The position numbers and the translations under genes are program-made. From contig CM049989.1 in NCBI GenBank assembly GCA_016630955.3, forward strand, positions 1,798,001 through 1,862,000: a DNA stretch of 64,000 nt, read 5' to 3'. The notes under the pieces were generated by a model. That model made no database searches. It saw only the letters and a program-made list of their open reading frames with translations, and was not told the DNA's origin. The DNA comes from Didymella arachidicola (lineage: Eukaryota; Ascomycota; Dothideomycetes; Pleosporales; Didymellaceae). Positions 21,887 to 33,679 of this stretch are shown here, piece after piece (the first letter of the stretch is position 1; each line of letters begins with the position of its first letter).

Positions 21887-22702
21887 TCAATCGAGTTCCA
21901 TTGCGTCCATTGCGATATCCATGTATTCGAAAGGTACATCGCTCGTAGTCATAGCATCGTTCGCGTGTATCGCCGGCTCGAAGTCCCTACTAGACAAGGA
22001 CTTGACGTCTACACTGGTGCCTTCGTATGCTTGCACGATGGTGTTTGCACGTTCACATGCCGGAACGATTGTGTTCAACATTGCTTCGAGCTCAAGCTCT
22101 GGTAGTGTGACACTTGTGGAGGGCCCCTCCTTGTCATTATATCCGTTGGCTGTCCCTCCCTTTCTGTCCGCATCTTTCCACGCATTGCGGTAGTCTTTAG
22201 CTACGCCGAGTTGTATGCGAGCAGCTTGCGTTCCAAGGGCGGCGTGCAACGGGCACTTCTCGTCATCGAGTGCCTCGAGGAGGTTCGCGTGGAACGCATG
22301 TGTGGCCAGCGGGCGCGTTCGGTGCAGGTCCGGGTTCGTAATGTATCTGAGTGCGTTGAAGTTCTCTCGCGGTAGGTTGCCTGACACACTGACACCCACC
22401 GAAGCGAGGCAATGGGTAAGAAAGCGTTCTAGAAACGTGTAGAATTCAAAGAAGTCAAGTTTGAACATAGACTCAGCCTGTTTTAAGAATTCCCTTTGCG
22501 ACTCATCATACCCACTGTGCTGCTCACACTCTTGCAAGACGTTCATGGCCTTTGCATAAGAGCCATACAGCAGCACTGTAGCTTTCCATTGCAGGCGGAC
22601 CATGAGTTTGTTGGCTTTGTCTTTGTTGTTTTTGAGCTTCTCGGCTTTGGATTGCTTGAGCTGCTCGAGCGGGGTTTTCGGCGCGTATCTGCTGGCATTC
22701 AT
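21887..22702 (-). CDS. Fungal hypothetical protein, helical
   Basis: A 271-residue protein of unknown function, starting at the ATG at 22702 (MNASRYAPKTPLEQLKQSK). The frame extends upstream without a better start. The first 60 residues are Lys/Leu-rich and helical (KAEKLKNNKDKANKLMVRLQ). A central block reads FKLDFFEFYTFLERFLTHCL, ahead of GNLPRENFNALRYITNPDLH, and looks like a helical bundle. The C-terminus is acidic and ends DIAMDAMELD. No catalytic motif is evident. It is convergent with the gene to its left and shares strand with the DUF7708 gene at 22919, 217 bp away. Confidence 0.7.
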   Translation of the reverse strand: MNASRYAPKTPLEQLKQSKAEKLKNNKDKANKLMVRLQWKATVLLYGSYAKAMNVLQECEQHSGYDESQREFLKQAESMFKLDFFEFYTFLERFLTHCLASVGVSVSGNLPRENFNALRYITNPDLHRTRPLATHAFHANLLEALDDEKCPLHAALGTQAARIQLGVAKDYRNAWKDADRKGGTANGYNDKEGPSTSVTLPELELEAMLNTIVPACERANTIVQAYEGTSVDVKSLSSRDFEPAIHANDAMTTSDVPFEYMDIAMDAMELD

Positions 22703-22918
22703 TGCAGGTCTGGACTCTGGATGTAGTATAATCGAAATCGCTATGGGAATTGACACGTGTCGACGGAAGCGTAGCAGAAAGGACGCCTTATAGGCCGCAG
22801 CATCGCGTTTAAATGTGCTGTGGAGTGAACAAAGTCGTGTTTCAAAGTTCGGTCCAACGGCGGAAGTTGTGCTGCAGTCAGGCCCCACCTTTCCAAGACT
22901 TCAGATTGTCCCCTGCAC

Positions 22919-25069
22919 TCAAGTACCAAACTCCAGATCGTACATTGCGGTCCTCCCTCTTCTAGCTGCCCCAGGCCTCAATACAGCATCGCCACGGTCC
23001 ATGTCGCAAATTTCGTCGTTTCTCAATGTAGAACTAAGCACCTGCGAGATTCCTGACGTCACCAGTAAGACCTTCACGATCGTCTTTCGGTTTTTGCCAG
23101 CTTTTGAGGACGAGACGTGATGTCTCAAAGTCTCGACGAAAGCCACAAGGCGTCTCCCGGTGGCGTCATGTTCAAGCATTTCCAAACCGTATACGGCAAA
23201 GAGCAGAACGGGAGCTTCGGCCGCTTCAATCAAGTCGGACAATAGACGTAATGCCGCATCCCATGTCTTCAGAGTCCCGTCCAAGCTTCCAAATCTTTGG
23301 GCCTCAAGTTGGGGATGCGCTGGCAGTTGGGATGGTAGTTGGAGTACCATCTGCCTGATCAGAGCACACAGCATTGCAGAAGCTTCGACGGTTTCTCGAA
23401 GGCGCTTGGAACCTGGCTCAACGTGTGGCAAGTCACAGAAGTAGGACACACATGAGATGTTTGCTCCCTTGGCAGCACGCACATAATTGGACATCAGTTG
23501 CTGGAAAGCGTTGTCGGACGTGACCGCGAATGGCCCAAGGATTCCCAGGAAGGAAGACCACGGAGCAGCCGTCCAGTCTTGCAGCCGCTGTACCACGTCG
23601 GTCTCGGCGTGATGACTGCTTTCCGAAGCATCGGGTAACACATGGTCGAAATCGAAGAAAGCGTTCAAATCGCCAGACGCTTCTTCAACTGCTGCTCTTG
23701 TGTGGAGGATTGCCTGAGTGCTGGTGTGAGCATCGGCAGTCATTCCCGTCTCAGCACTGCTGACGCTTGAGCACGCTTCTTGGGCCAGCATTGTATGATA
23801 CTCGCGTTCCTTGGCAACAAATTGCACAGCCTCCCGGTCCAAGATCTCTTTGATGGGCTGTCCAAGGTCATTGGAAGGTGGCTCGACGATGAACATCGAC
23901 ATTTGTAAGAGACGGCTGTGAGGATCTTCGTGCAGCTGCCTGTTGGATTCGTTCGCTGCCTGCTGAAGAAACGCGTAGCGTGTCTCGTCGACTTGCCATT
24001 TGCTCCTCAGTCGATCCTCTTGAAGCTCCCTATGCTGACGCGACAGGACGTCGTTCTGCTGCACCAAGAGGCGCCGTATTCCCAAGGTTTCAGCCGCTAT
24101 GCAGGTGGTGATAGCCTGCTCGATGAATCCGGCCATGGAGCGAATACCCTTCACATGCTTCTCGTACTCTTTCGAGGAATTTTCGTTAAATGAAGCCCAA
24201 AAACGCTTCCCTCCACTTTCGCTGTACCATTTCAAGGGTGCCGCAACAAAGTCAAGGATCTTACAGCAGAGTTGAGCAACCAGGTCTTGAAGTCTTGGAT
24301 CGTTGGGAAACAATGACAGTCCTAGATGAGTTGCACGCACGATCTCATCGATCTCTTCTAGTGCACTTGCAAAGTCCTCGCCCATCTGCTCGTGATTGAC
24401 GGAGGCCTATAAGAAAGAGGCATCAGCGAAATGCGTCCCACATTCGTGACAACGACTCACCTTGACGATCATCTCGACAGATGCGCATACTGGTCCTGTG
24501 TATTCTTGCGGCAAAATCTTCAGCACCCCGGAGTGGTTATCTATACTTTCACATACGCGGTGGAAACGCGCTTTCTCTTTCCCACGAAATCCTTTGCGCG
24601 ACTTTTCGAGCTGCTGCAACTTCATGCGCGAGATACCGTCGCTGATCGACGTCCATGAAAGCGATTTCGTCTCTCCGTCGGCTTGGAGAATGTCCCCAAA
24701 CGTTTCTCGAAACGCTGAGGTGGCATCTTGAAGCTTCCTATAGTGTCCGCTGACTTGAGAAGATGTGCATGGGCTACATGCCGTCAGAATTTTGACTCTT
24801 GAGTAAGTCTTCGCGGGTACAGACCTGCTAGTAGCACCTCGCAGCAAGGTTGCGAAAGAGTCCTCGAAGTCCATGCGCTCGACCAATGCATCTTCTAGCG
24901 CCTTTCGTGCGGGGTCCTTGTCGCTAGGCTGAACAGAGTCTTGTTGCAAGATGTCTGAGAAGCTTCTCACCAACCCAGTCGGGGTAAAGTCGACATCTTT
25001 CGACGTGATTTTTTTTTGAGCGAAGCTGGTGTGTACCTGACAAACCGACCTTTGCCTTACCTCACTCAT
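22919..25069 (-). CDS. DUF7708-type STAND-like protein with degenerate NTPase
   Basis: A protein of 698 residues from exons 25069-24461 and 24406-22919 (54-nt intron, phase 0). Residues about 165-265 (ESIDNHSGVLKILPQEYTG, SVEMIVKASVNHEQ, FVAAPLKWYSE) match what I know of the fungal DUF7708 domain, the usual N-terminal module of large NACHT/STAND proteins. A helical linker follows. At about 487-505, where such proteins carry a P-loop, the sequence is FLGILGPFAVTSDNAF with no GK[ST]. The Walker-B-like strand reads LLFAVYGLEML, with Tyr in place of the usual Asp. The protein ends soon after (TAMYDLEFGT) with no ankyrin or WD repeats. It is probably a signalling or scaffold protein that does not hydrolyse NTP. 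It diverges from an AAA+ ATPase gene 437 bp away. Confidence 0.8.
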
Positions 25070-25505
25070 TAAGACTTATCTCTTGAGTACTATCTCGGTA
25101 GCGCCCAGCCTGATCAGCCGCAATAACCACAGGTGAGAGCATCTCCGCATCCCTGTCTCGGCTGATATTAGGCGCTCGACCAAAACACCAAAGGCAGTAC
25201 GTTCTCGCACAAGCCTATCATGTCAGCCTATTCATGAAGCTGCCCTTTGCACTATATGCGTCAGATCTACCCCTCTCTCCTGTATAGGTCACACCTCTGG
25301 TAAAAAGAACCATTGCCAAGCTGGACGCGTGCAAGCCTCGTGGGGGCGAAACGTGTATCAATCAAGGCAATTGCAAGTGAAGCCTAGCCTCTACATCTTC
25401 TCTGTACTCTATTAAGGGCCTCGCCGGTTGCTCTTCCGCGGTCGCAGTCTGACCATTTTGCCATCTTTGCGATATCGTAGATACAGCGCCTCTCCTCTTG
25501 AGCTC
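25070..25505. promoter_or_regulatory. Shared divergent promoter region, DUF7708 / AAA+ ATPase
   Basis: 436 bp between the two start codons, the only space for both promoters. I see no sharp TATA box or known operator. The head-to-head layout suggests co-regulation. Confidence 0.4.
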
Positions 25506-28272
25506 ATGCCAATGGATTCACCTACTTCATGTGGCGCCGCACAATCGAACGATGTGACAATGACATTGGATCTCGACAAGGGTGACAGCCTCGAAGAAGT
25601 ACGTCGAGGCGATCTGCTGGAGTCTGACCACATTTGCTTACCGTTGCTGGTGGGTAGGTAATACGTTCAGGCAACGCTAATCCCCGCCTTGCAACTCAAA
25701 CCTCCGCGCAGAAGTAGGAAAATTTATTACCTACGGCATCTGTAGCTTCAGGAACGTCTGATTCGCGATCACCGTCCCGTCCTAGGCCTGGAGCTAAAGT
25801 CGTACACGTCGTCGAGCGATATTCTCTAGACAATAATTTGCTTCACAAGGAATATGTGTCCAAGCTCGAAGATCTATCTCGGGCACAAAGAGAATCATAT
25901 GGCCCTGCATTCGAAGTTGTGCGTGCTATGATAGACGCTCCAAACTCCATGGGGGTGGAGTGGAAAACGCGGAATGAGAGAGCCGAACCTTTCGGCGACG
26001 GGGCAGAAGTCCCTGAACACCACTTTCCGCCGCCTCCGCCAAGCTATACCTCGTCGCGACGGGAAGCATCTCGCCTCCTCTGCATACATTCTCGCTCGAT
26101 TATAAATGCTCTGCAGTCTGTGGTCAACTATTACACCTACAGAGCTGTCGTTGGAGAACCCGTGGAGATCTACGAGCCCTTCGCCATTCTCATACATCAT
26201 TGGGAGGAGTTGAAGGATTTCCGAGAGAATTTCAACCCCGAGAAGGTCGGCGAAGATACTTCAAGTTGTGTACTCAATGATACATATGAGGATCTGGGGT
26301 ATCTCCTCGACTTCCTTGAGGCAGAGGCGGGTGAGCGAGTACGTACTGAACGAGAAAGATGGGCGCAATCGATCCCACAAGTCTCTTTTGAGATGCTATG
26401 GCTTCTTCTCAAGCCGGGGACAGATGTGTACTACAGTTCCTCAGACGGTACGCGCTCTGCAGCCGTGGTGTCATACGTCGCAGTTCTTGGTGATACGGAG
26501 CAAGAGCGTAAGTACTGTATCAAATTCTGGCAGATGCAAGGTGTCGGGTTCAACATTCAGCCATACGAGTACTCACGCACCTACCTGCGTTTCCACGGCG
26601 AGAAGCCCATTTCCGATCTTTACATCTTCCCGACCGAGTATCTGAACGACAACGGCGATTTGGGGAAAACACTTCTCGAACAAGGGAGCAAGTATTGCAG
26701 CCTGCTCGAAAAGAAATGCATGTATTCCAAGGGGCCAGGCTACCCGATCCCAGGTATCCGGGCATGGGTGCCTGGAGAGCAAGCAAAGCGGCCGATACCA
26801 TCCCGCACTGTACGTTTGTCACGTTGTACCAAAAACTGCTGACCCAAGATAGTACCAAGGAAATGTCATGCTGGATCCAGAAAGGCAGGATCCCATTATG
26901 GCAAACGCTGTGCTACCACCCAACCAGGCGGCCCAAGTAGAAGCAGTTGATCTGAAACCGTCAGGTCTGCGATTTTGCACTTGTAGTCGATGCGCCAAAA
27001 TCGACTCTGAGTTGACACGTCCAGCGAAGTTTGCAGGTTACCAGAAAGTGGCACTCGCAAAAGGCGAGCAACTCACACCCCATCAGCTGTTGTTATGTCC
27101 ACGTAGAGTCTGGGGATTCGTATTAGATATACGTAACTGGAGTAAGTCTCGCAATTACAACTGTAATTGTCATTGCTCACAGCGTGTAGGACTCTTGAGC
27201 CTGGATGGCATCGAGGAGGCGCGCTGGAGCCCAGAGTTGATCGACAGTCTCGTTCTGAAGCCGAGCTACAAGAAGATGTTGCAAAATTTGTGTCGTATGT
27301 TCGTGCAAAACAGGCCCACAGAGGCTAAAGAGTCGCTGTCGTTGAAAACTGCCAGCTCCTCTGCCATCAAACCATGGGCAGCTGATTTTGTGGAGAACAA
27401 GGGCAAAGGGCTCATCTTTTTGCTTCATGGCAAGCCTGAGGTAGGCAAGACCTACACTGCTGAAGTATGTAGGAAACATTTCTTTAGTTCCTTGGTTGGC
27501 ATGTACTGACTGAGCGTAGTGCATAGCAGATCATGTCCAGCGACCCCCCCTTTCCATCAGCTGCGCTGATATTGGTGTTGACCCCAGTCAAGTCGAGCAA
27601 AACCTCCGCCACTGGCTTGACCTTGGAAGGAGATGGGATGCGATTGTCCTCCTAGATGAAGCCGACATCTACATGGAGTACCTTCAGATCCACGACCTTC
27701 AAAGGAACAGCCTTGTCGCCAGCTTCCTTCAGGCCATCGAGTATTACGATGGAGTGTTATTCCTTACGACAAATCGAATCGGCACATTCGACGAAGCCTT
27801 TTTGTCTCGCATCAACGCCCTTTACTACGGAGACTTCAGCGACAATGATAGACAGCGCGTTTGGAGTAATTACTTCGACAAGCTGGAGCGGGAAAGAGAA
27901 GATATCTATGTCCCTGAGTCTACAAAGGATTACGTGACAAACAGAGAAGTGAAAGCTCTAAAGTGGAACGGTCGAGAGATACGTAATGGTAAGTACTACC
28001 AATTGAATTGTCCGATTCTGCATGTTAAGAACGGAACAGCTTTCCAGGTTGCTGTCAATCTCGCGCAAGCCGAGGGAATGAGGGATTCAAAGGAACGCAT
28101 CGTGGTGAAGCGACATCACATCGAAGTCACCGTGAATTTGTCCTCAGACTTCAAGGACTACATGAAAGCGGTGCGCAAGAAGGATGAGAGTGAGCGCGCT
28201 CGTTTGGCGGGAATTAGAAACGACTCTTACAAAGCCTCATTGACTACAACGGAGCGTGACGATTACGAGTGA
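25506..28272 (+). CDS. AAA+ ATPase of the fungal DUF7025 type
   Basis: Six exons: 25506-25653, 25746-26809, 26853-27141, 27190-27464, 27520-27988 and 28040-28272 (introns of 92, 43, 48, 55 and 51 nt), giving 825 residues. Frames and family-like residues continue across every join; the first is the least certain. The N-terminal half resembles the fungal DUF7025 region (YEPFAILIHHWEELKDFREN, then VSFEMLWLLLKPGTDVYY). The AAA+ module has Walker A as LHGKPEVGKTYTAE (about residue 580; relatives usually have GPPGVGKT), Walker B IVLLDEAD (about 632-639), sensor-1-like FLTTNRIG, an arginine-rich AFLSRI segment, and WNGREIRNAFQVAV as lid. It ends in a charged tail. Such proteins probably remodel or unfold partners; the client is unknown. 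Confidence 0.85.
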
Positions 28273-28660
28273 AGCGCTGGACCAGTCTAGCCCAGCGTGC
28301 AGTTGGATTTTGCAGGTAACATTGAAGCGCAGTACGTCTGCTTTTGTCATCTTGACGCACATCGATCCGTCATGAACAGCGGATGACCATACAACCATGG
28401 AGGACCCAAGTATATGTAAGGCTCCCAACAAGAATGTCACATCGTTTTACCTGCAAGTCTTCTGGTCATAATATGATTTGTCTGTTGATCTGCTCAATGG
28501 ATTTTCGGAGTACCCAAAAATTGAAGTATGGAGCAGTGCGCATCCAACACGTACGCCGATTACATATACACAATACCCTAGCCGTGTTTGACGAAGTCTC
28601 CAGAAAGTACCGTACCCTATACACTCATATACTTGGTCATTGTCGAAGTCATTCTGCTAT
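28273..28660. other. Intergenic between convergent genes
   Basis: About 390 bp between the converging ATPase and CRH genes, enough for two 3' UTRs. Nothing else seen. Confidence 0.5.
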
Positions 28661-30252
28661 CTAGAAAGCAAACAACCAGGCACCAACAACAGCACCAGCC
28701 ATCAAAGCACTAGCCTTGTTCGCGCTGGCGGCGCCGGTGAACTGAGCGGGTGCCGAGGTAGTGGGCGTAGTAGCGTTGCCGCCGCTGGGAGGGCTAGAAG
28801 GGAGGACACCAGTTGGTGCGGAGGGTACAGGCACAGACGGTGCGGGAGCGGTCTCGATATGTAGGCCCGTGGAAGGGTAAGGAGCAGACGAGACAACGGA
28901 GGTCAATGTAGCAGGAGGCTGAGAAGCAGCCGGGGTGCTGCCAACTCCACCGAGGACGGGAGAAGAGGCAGGAGCAGAGGGGACTTCGGTAGCTGGTGGC
29001 GCATCGCCAGAAGGAGGGGTGCCGGTAACAGTCACAGTGGCTGTGCCGCATTCACAGGGTGTGTCGTCGCTGCTGCTGTCGCTTCCGCTGTCGCTGCTGC
29101 CACCAGAGGGAGATGAGACCGGAGTGCTAGCAGAGCCAGCAGGAGTGCTGACACCTCCAGTGGGCACAGGGTAGTTGAAGTCAGAGTTGCCGCCAGAAGC
29201 AGCCGCGGCGGTGGTCTTGCTGGGGTTGGAAGGTGCAGGAGTGGCTCCCTGCTGCTCCTCAGTGCAAGTCGTGCTGGTGCCGTTAGAAACGCCACCTGTT
29301 GCTGTGGGGGCGGCGAAACCAGACTCGAGAGGGGCGCCAGAGCCGGTGGCAGATGCAGAAGACTCAAGGACAGCAGTGTTCTGAGGAGCACCATCCTTGT
29401 TTCCGGCACCGACAACCTCGATGGACTCGAAAGAACCAGTCTTGTCCTTCCAGTGGTACTCAGTGCCAGGCGAGTAGTTGATGACCTTGATGCTAGCAAC
29501 AGTCATGTTGAAGGGGCCCTTGGTGTAGTCGACCTTGCCACCAGCCCACTGAACAGTACCCTCGTTCTCGGAATCGCCACCGGGCCAGTTACCTAGGCGG
29601 ACATTGCAGGGTGTCTGAGGAAAGTTCTTGCCGCCATTGGCGTCAGCATAGTTTAAGGTGCGCATGGGCTTGTTGTCAATGAGCCAGGTGAGCGACTCAG
29701 AGGTCCAGTTGAGAGCGTAAGTGTGGAACTCATTCTGCGTGCTGGCAACATCGGCCTCAATCATACGGTCATATGTTGTGGTGTTGCCCTTGCCGAAGTA
29801 CTATTCTGAATCAGTAAATGCTCCTTGGCTGCGCATATCTGTAGCCTTACGTTCATCTGGACCTTGGCATCGACGCCGCCAATCCACTCCCAGTCAACCT
29901 CATCAAGGTTGTCAGACTGAAGAACAATCGAAGAAATGATACCCTGTCCGGGGGCAGCCTTCATCTTGACCTCGACATAGCCGAAGTGGAGGTACGTCTC
30001 CGAGCCGATTGTTGGTGCGTCGCCCTTCTTTCCTACGGTGAACACGGCACCCTCGTCGTTGTAGGTAAGGCTACCAGCAGTCTGCTTCCACCCTTTGATA
30101 GCATCCTTGCCAGCTGTGAAGTCGGTTTCGAAGTTCTGCGGCATGGCTGGGTCGTTCGGGCACTCCTTCTCCGTGGGGTTGCAGTCGGTGAAAGTCTGAG
30201 CGCTGGCCAGAGCGGCCAAAGCGCTTACAGCAGCGTAGGATGTAAAACGCAT
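28661..30252 (-). CDS. GPI-anchored GH16 chitin-glucan transglycosylase, CRH family
   Basis: Links chitin to beta-glucan in the cell wall. Exons 30252-29851 and 29800-28661 (50-nt intron) give 513 residues. Residues 1-18 are a signal peptide (MRFTSYAAVSALAALASA). The catalytic motif DEVDWEW at 117-123 supplies the two glutamates and the aspartate of the GH16 ExDxE core. Later come YALNWTSESLTWLID and FPQTPCNVRLGNWPGGD, both standard for CRH proteins. From about residue 285 the chain is a long Ser/Thr/Pro-rich, probably O-glycosylated stalk, and the end (ASALMAGAVVGAWLFAF) is a hydrophobic GPI signal. The start is the ATG at 30252; an upstream in-frame GTG is not credible. No chitin-binding domain is seen, so it is Crh1/Utr2-like rather than Crr1-like. 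Confidence 0.92.
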
Positions 30253-31543
30253 ATTGGTCTTGATTTTTTTGAGTTGGCCTTCAAAGGACTGTTTGCCTTT
30301 ATAGAATGTAGTCTTCACAGAAGATCAAATCGTACGTCGTCGCTATTGGTCAGGTCGTAGATCGAGTTGAAACAACGAATGTCAATCGCAAGCAGCAACG
30401 GCAATGAATGGAATGCTCAAGTTAAGAGCTTTGTCGTGGCGGACGTAAAGAGTGAGGTCGACCAGCGTCCACGAAGCGATTGAAGGGAGCGTGGTATAAG
30501 AGGGCGCGAAAAAGCACAAAAGATGAAGGTTGGGACAAGAATGAGGCCTCAGTGCTGGAGGAGCACTGAGTATTAAAACCCGGCATCCGCAGTCCACGCA
30601 ATCTCCGCTGTACCCTACGCTCGAAGCCAGAGGGCCTCTCGTGTCCGCTCATGCGGTCTCCTGTTTCGAACTTGGCACGCCGAACTGGTCAATCGTAGCG
30701 CTCCTTCGCTCTCATCTGGAGTTCCATGAAACAAATGTGGAGACTAGGGTGTGTCAGAATGCCAGACGCCGGCTCCAGCCTATCATAGCACCTAGGTGCC
30801 TGGGCCTAACTTGGCAGAAAACATCTGCGGCAGCCACACCAAACCCTGCATTTCGCCGCACTTGCTGCCCTGATGTGCCGGGCCACAAGGCTGTGCTTGT
30901 GAAGGGCTGTTGGCATGAAAGCTGACGATGGCATAGTGGGCAGTGCTTCCCCGGACAGGCATTGCAATGTTCAACATGGATAAAGACTTGGTGATAGGCC
31001 GACGGAATGTTGAGGTCTCAGTGCTGTCAGAAGCTGAGCAATGACGTTGGCTGTTTGCTTTGGTGAATCTGTGATTACGATGAACATTGCCGCGTACTTC
31101 CCATCAGTTTACTTTTCTCAACTCGCGCGTCGATCTCAGACAGCATCCCAGCCAGTGATGAAATGATCTGCTAGCCGTGGAGATCCATACATAGGCACAC
31201 AGGGCCTCGTGGAAGATGCCGGCGCTTCAGGACTGTGCTCGCTGACGCCGAACGCTTTCGCCCATGGTGTTTGACTTACATTCATCACCTACAGAAAGGT
31301 ATCAGCTTGTCATGGAAGGAAACGGGGTCGCGATTTTAAGCAAGGATAATAACTGTGCAACGTGTCGTGGTTGTGCGACGATTGCCTTGTGGCAGGTTAA
31401 GGCACGGAAGGCACCGAGGCCGCGATTGCCCCGCCCCTCCGCGCAAACACCACAGCAACGACCATCTCACTACACGCAAATCTACAGCATCAAAAGACTA
31501 GCTACCCTCTTCTTTTAGATATTATATTACCAACTAGCCTGGC
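30253..31543. other. Intergenic upstream of the CRH gene
   Basis: About 1.3 kb with the CRH promoter next to 30252 and the 3' end of the gene at 31544. Short frames only; I see nothing further. Confidence 0.5.
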
Positions 31544-33679
31544 TCAATCACTTCCCCTCCATATTCTTGGAGTCGGTGGCATCTTAAACAGCGTTCTCTC
31601 AGCCTTGGGCTGCCAAAGGCCTTGTTCAGCATCTCCTGGGCGATTTGCAACCTCCTCTTTTTCTTTGACTGCACGTTTGGCGTGTCCAAATGGCCAGCAC
31701 CGGGTAGGCTTTTTCACGGTCGCCTGCGAGCTTGTCTCGCTCGGCAGACGCTTTTCGTCCTCGTTGTCTTGTACTCTCACTGTATCGCACGGAGTCATCA
31801 TTGGGTATGACGGGTCGATGACAGTCTCCTGTGTATGAAATTTCCAGCACAGGCTGCAATGATACCTGTGAGCTAGGGCTGGATCGTCTCGGCATGCGTT
31901 CTTCTGATGACCTTCTGGGCGCGGTGTTGGGTCGTACGATATCTGTGCGTCATTCTGGACGTACTTGTGGCGATTCAGCGGAACCAGACTGTGATCTGAG
32001 ACCGTTCGTCTCCATTGCTCCGGAAGTTCGTGGACCATACCCTGCTGCTGCTGGACGACAGTGAAGTCTCGGTCGTCACCCTCCACAAAGCTCCAGAGAT
32101 CTTCGGAGAAATCCTCATCAAGTCGCTTCTCTTCCGCCTTGGAGATGTGTGGGTGTAGTTCAGGCTGTCGCCAGGATTTTCTTTCAGTCTTCGATGGCTG
32201 CGCCCTATGTGTTGAGCACTCTGGCTCATCCATATCTCGGCGTATGCCTTCGAGCTCAGAGTCGTCTCTCACGGCCAACACTGAGTTGGGAGAAACAACC
32301 TGACTACCTTGAACGCTGCCACTTCGGACGATCCTGTAGCGACGAACTTCCCCGGCGTCAATGGCTTTTGTCGTACTGATCTCCAGCTCTTCGATCACCC
32401 CAGGTTCCCAGCTGAGCAGAGAGACACTGCGCTCCATTCGGGCTTTGTCGCGGGGCTCAGCCATGTTTGTGTCCCGGCTGGACGAACCGAATCCAACCGG
32501 TATGGTGTTCCTCGCTGCACAAGTGGCTTCGTACAAGGCTTGTCTTCTTTCTTCCTGGCGTCTGAGCTTCCCGGCGTCTCTCAGGAATCGACCGGGCTCT
32601 TGTACGAATTGGTGAAAAGGCACAAAGCTCTCTGATCTAGGTACCCGCTGCCTGTGAATGCGAAGATCGTTAGAGCCAAGAATGTATGGCTCGACATCCG
32701 AGGGACCGTTGTCGGGTCTAATGTTTTCGTCCTGAATCGAGGCTGCTGATCTAGTCTTAACCTCCTCTGGCATTAATCGCTGGAATAACGGGGATGGTCG
32801 TCGTGCAGCAGGAAATATGAAATCTTCTGTCTCCACGCCCAAAAGCGGCGATTGCCTCGCTGCCGCAGGTTCGTGATCTTGAAGCGCATAAGGAAAGCCC
32901 AGTGATACGCCCATTTCTGCGACGAACTTTGGGTATCGCTCTGCCCGTTGAGGCGGGGTTTCAGGCTGCCCAGAATGTTCTTCGTGTTGCTGAACCTCTA
33001 GTCGCGTTGGAATGGAGTGGTCCTCACCATATGGTTCTTCGATCAAGAAACCTAATTCATCGTACAAACCGTCGGCTTCTACTTCATCAGACTTGTGATC
33101 AAGACACCTTGCAAAGGCTCTGGGATTATCGCCCGTATCACTGGGCGCATAGCTCGTGCACGCTTCATGCCTTCCTCTTCGACCCAGATACCGGCGTACC
33201 TTCCTTGGCGATGTGGCAGAAGGGGAGCTGTTCGTTGGTCGTGGGATCAAAGAGTCTTTCCTATCTTTATCTGTATTCCCTTTGCCGACACACGTGCGGA
33301 GGACCAGAGACAGGTTGCCAGCCCTAGGGGTCCTCTCTTCCATTTCTTTCTTCGGCTCGGTTGTCTTTGGTAGCAGCGTGTCACCCATAGTCTTCTCGTT
33401 GAGATCGCACTTCTTCGAAACCTGTCCTTCTTTTGATCTCAGCTTATGGTTTTGGTCCTCGTAGTCATCATGATCGTCATCAAGACTCTGCCAACAGCCT
33501 GGATAGCTCCCGCCCATCGCAAAGAGAAGAGCCATATTTGCGAGGTCATGGCAGTCCGCCTGCGGCTCGGCATCCTGCGTAGCTCCGTGCCGTGGAGACT
33601 GTGGAGGAGATTGATTTGATGGGTCGGTTGGAGCAGGTTTCAAGGTACTGCATGAGGGAGACAAAATCCCTAAAGGCAT
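31544..33679 (-). CDS. Large disordered fungal hypothetical protein
   Basis: A 711-residue single-exon protein that I cannot assign. The start is the ATG at 33679 (MPLGILSPSCSTLKPAP). It is highly polar, rich in Glu, Arg, Pro and Ser, with no signal peptide or membrane helix. A likely conserved piece is CHDLANMALLFAMGGSYPGCW near residues 43-63. Near the C-terminus, HRYHCSLCWKFHTQE shows a short Cys/His cluster that might bind metal. The long unbroken frame is the main support; a shorter real gene with unrecognised introns remains possible. Confidence 0.65.
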   Translation of the reverse strand: MPLGILSPSCSTLKPAPTDPSNQSPPQSPRHGATQDAEPQADCHDLANMALLFAMGGSYPGCWQSLDDDHDDYEDQNHKLRSKEGQVSKKCDLNEKTMGDTLLPKTTEPKKEMEERTPRAGNLSLVLRTCVGKGNTDKDRKDSLIPRPTNSSPSATSPRKVRRYLGRRGRHEACTSYAPSDTGDNPRAFARCLDHKSDEVEADGLYDELGFLIEEPYGEDHSIPTRLEVQQHEEHSGQPETPPQRAERYPKFVAEMGVSLGFPYALQDHEPAAARQSPLLGVETEDFIFPAARRPSPLFQRLMPEEVKTRSAASIQDENIRPDNGPSDVEPYILGSNDLRIHRQRVPRSESFVPFHQFVQEPGRFLRDAGKLRRQEERRQALYEATCAARNTIPVGFGSSSRDTNMAEPRDKARMERSVSLLSWEPGVIEELEISTTKAIDAGEVRRYRIVRSGSVQGSQVVSPNSVLAVRDDSELEGIRRDMDEPECSTHRAQPSKTERKSWRQPELHPHISKAEEKRLDEDFSEDLWSFVEGDDRDFTVVQQQQGMVHELPEQWRRTVSDHSLVPLNRHKYVQNDAQISYDPTPRPEGHQKNACRDDPALAHRYHCSLCWKFHTQETVIDPSYPMMTPCDTVRVQDNEDEKRLPSETSSQATVKKPTRCWPFGHAKRAVKEKEEVANRPGDAEQGLWQPKAERTLFKMPPTPRIWRGSD

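Noticed and set aside
24740..24830. Possible extra intron in the DUF7708 gene
   Set aside because: The donor GTCTGT is weak, the unspliced frame is open, and I could not show that splicing improves the family match.
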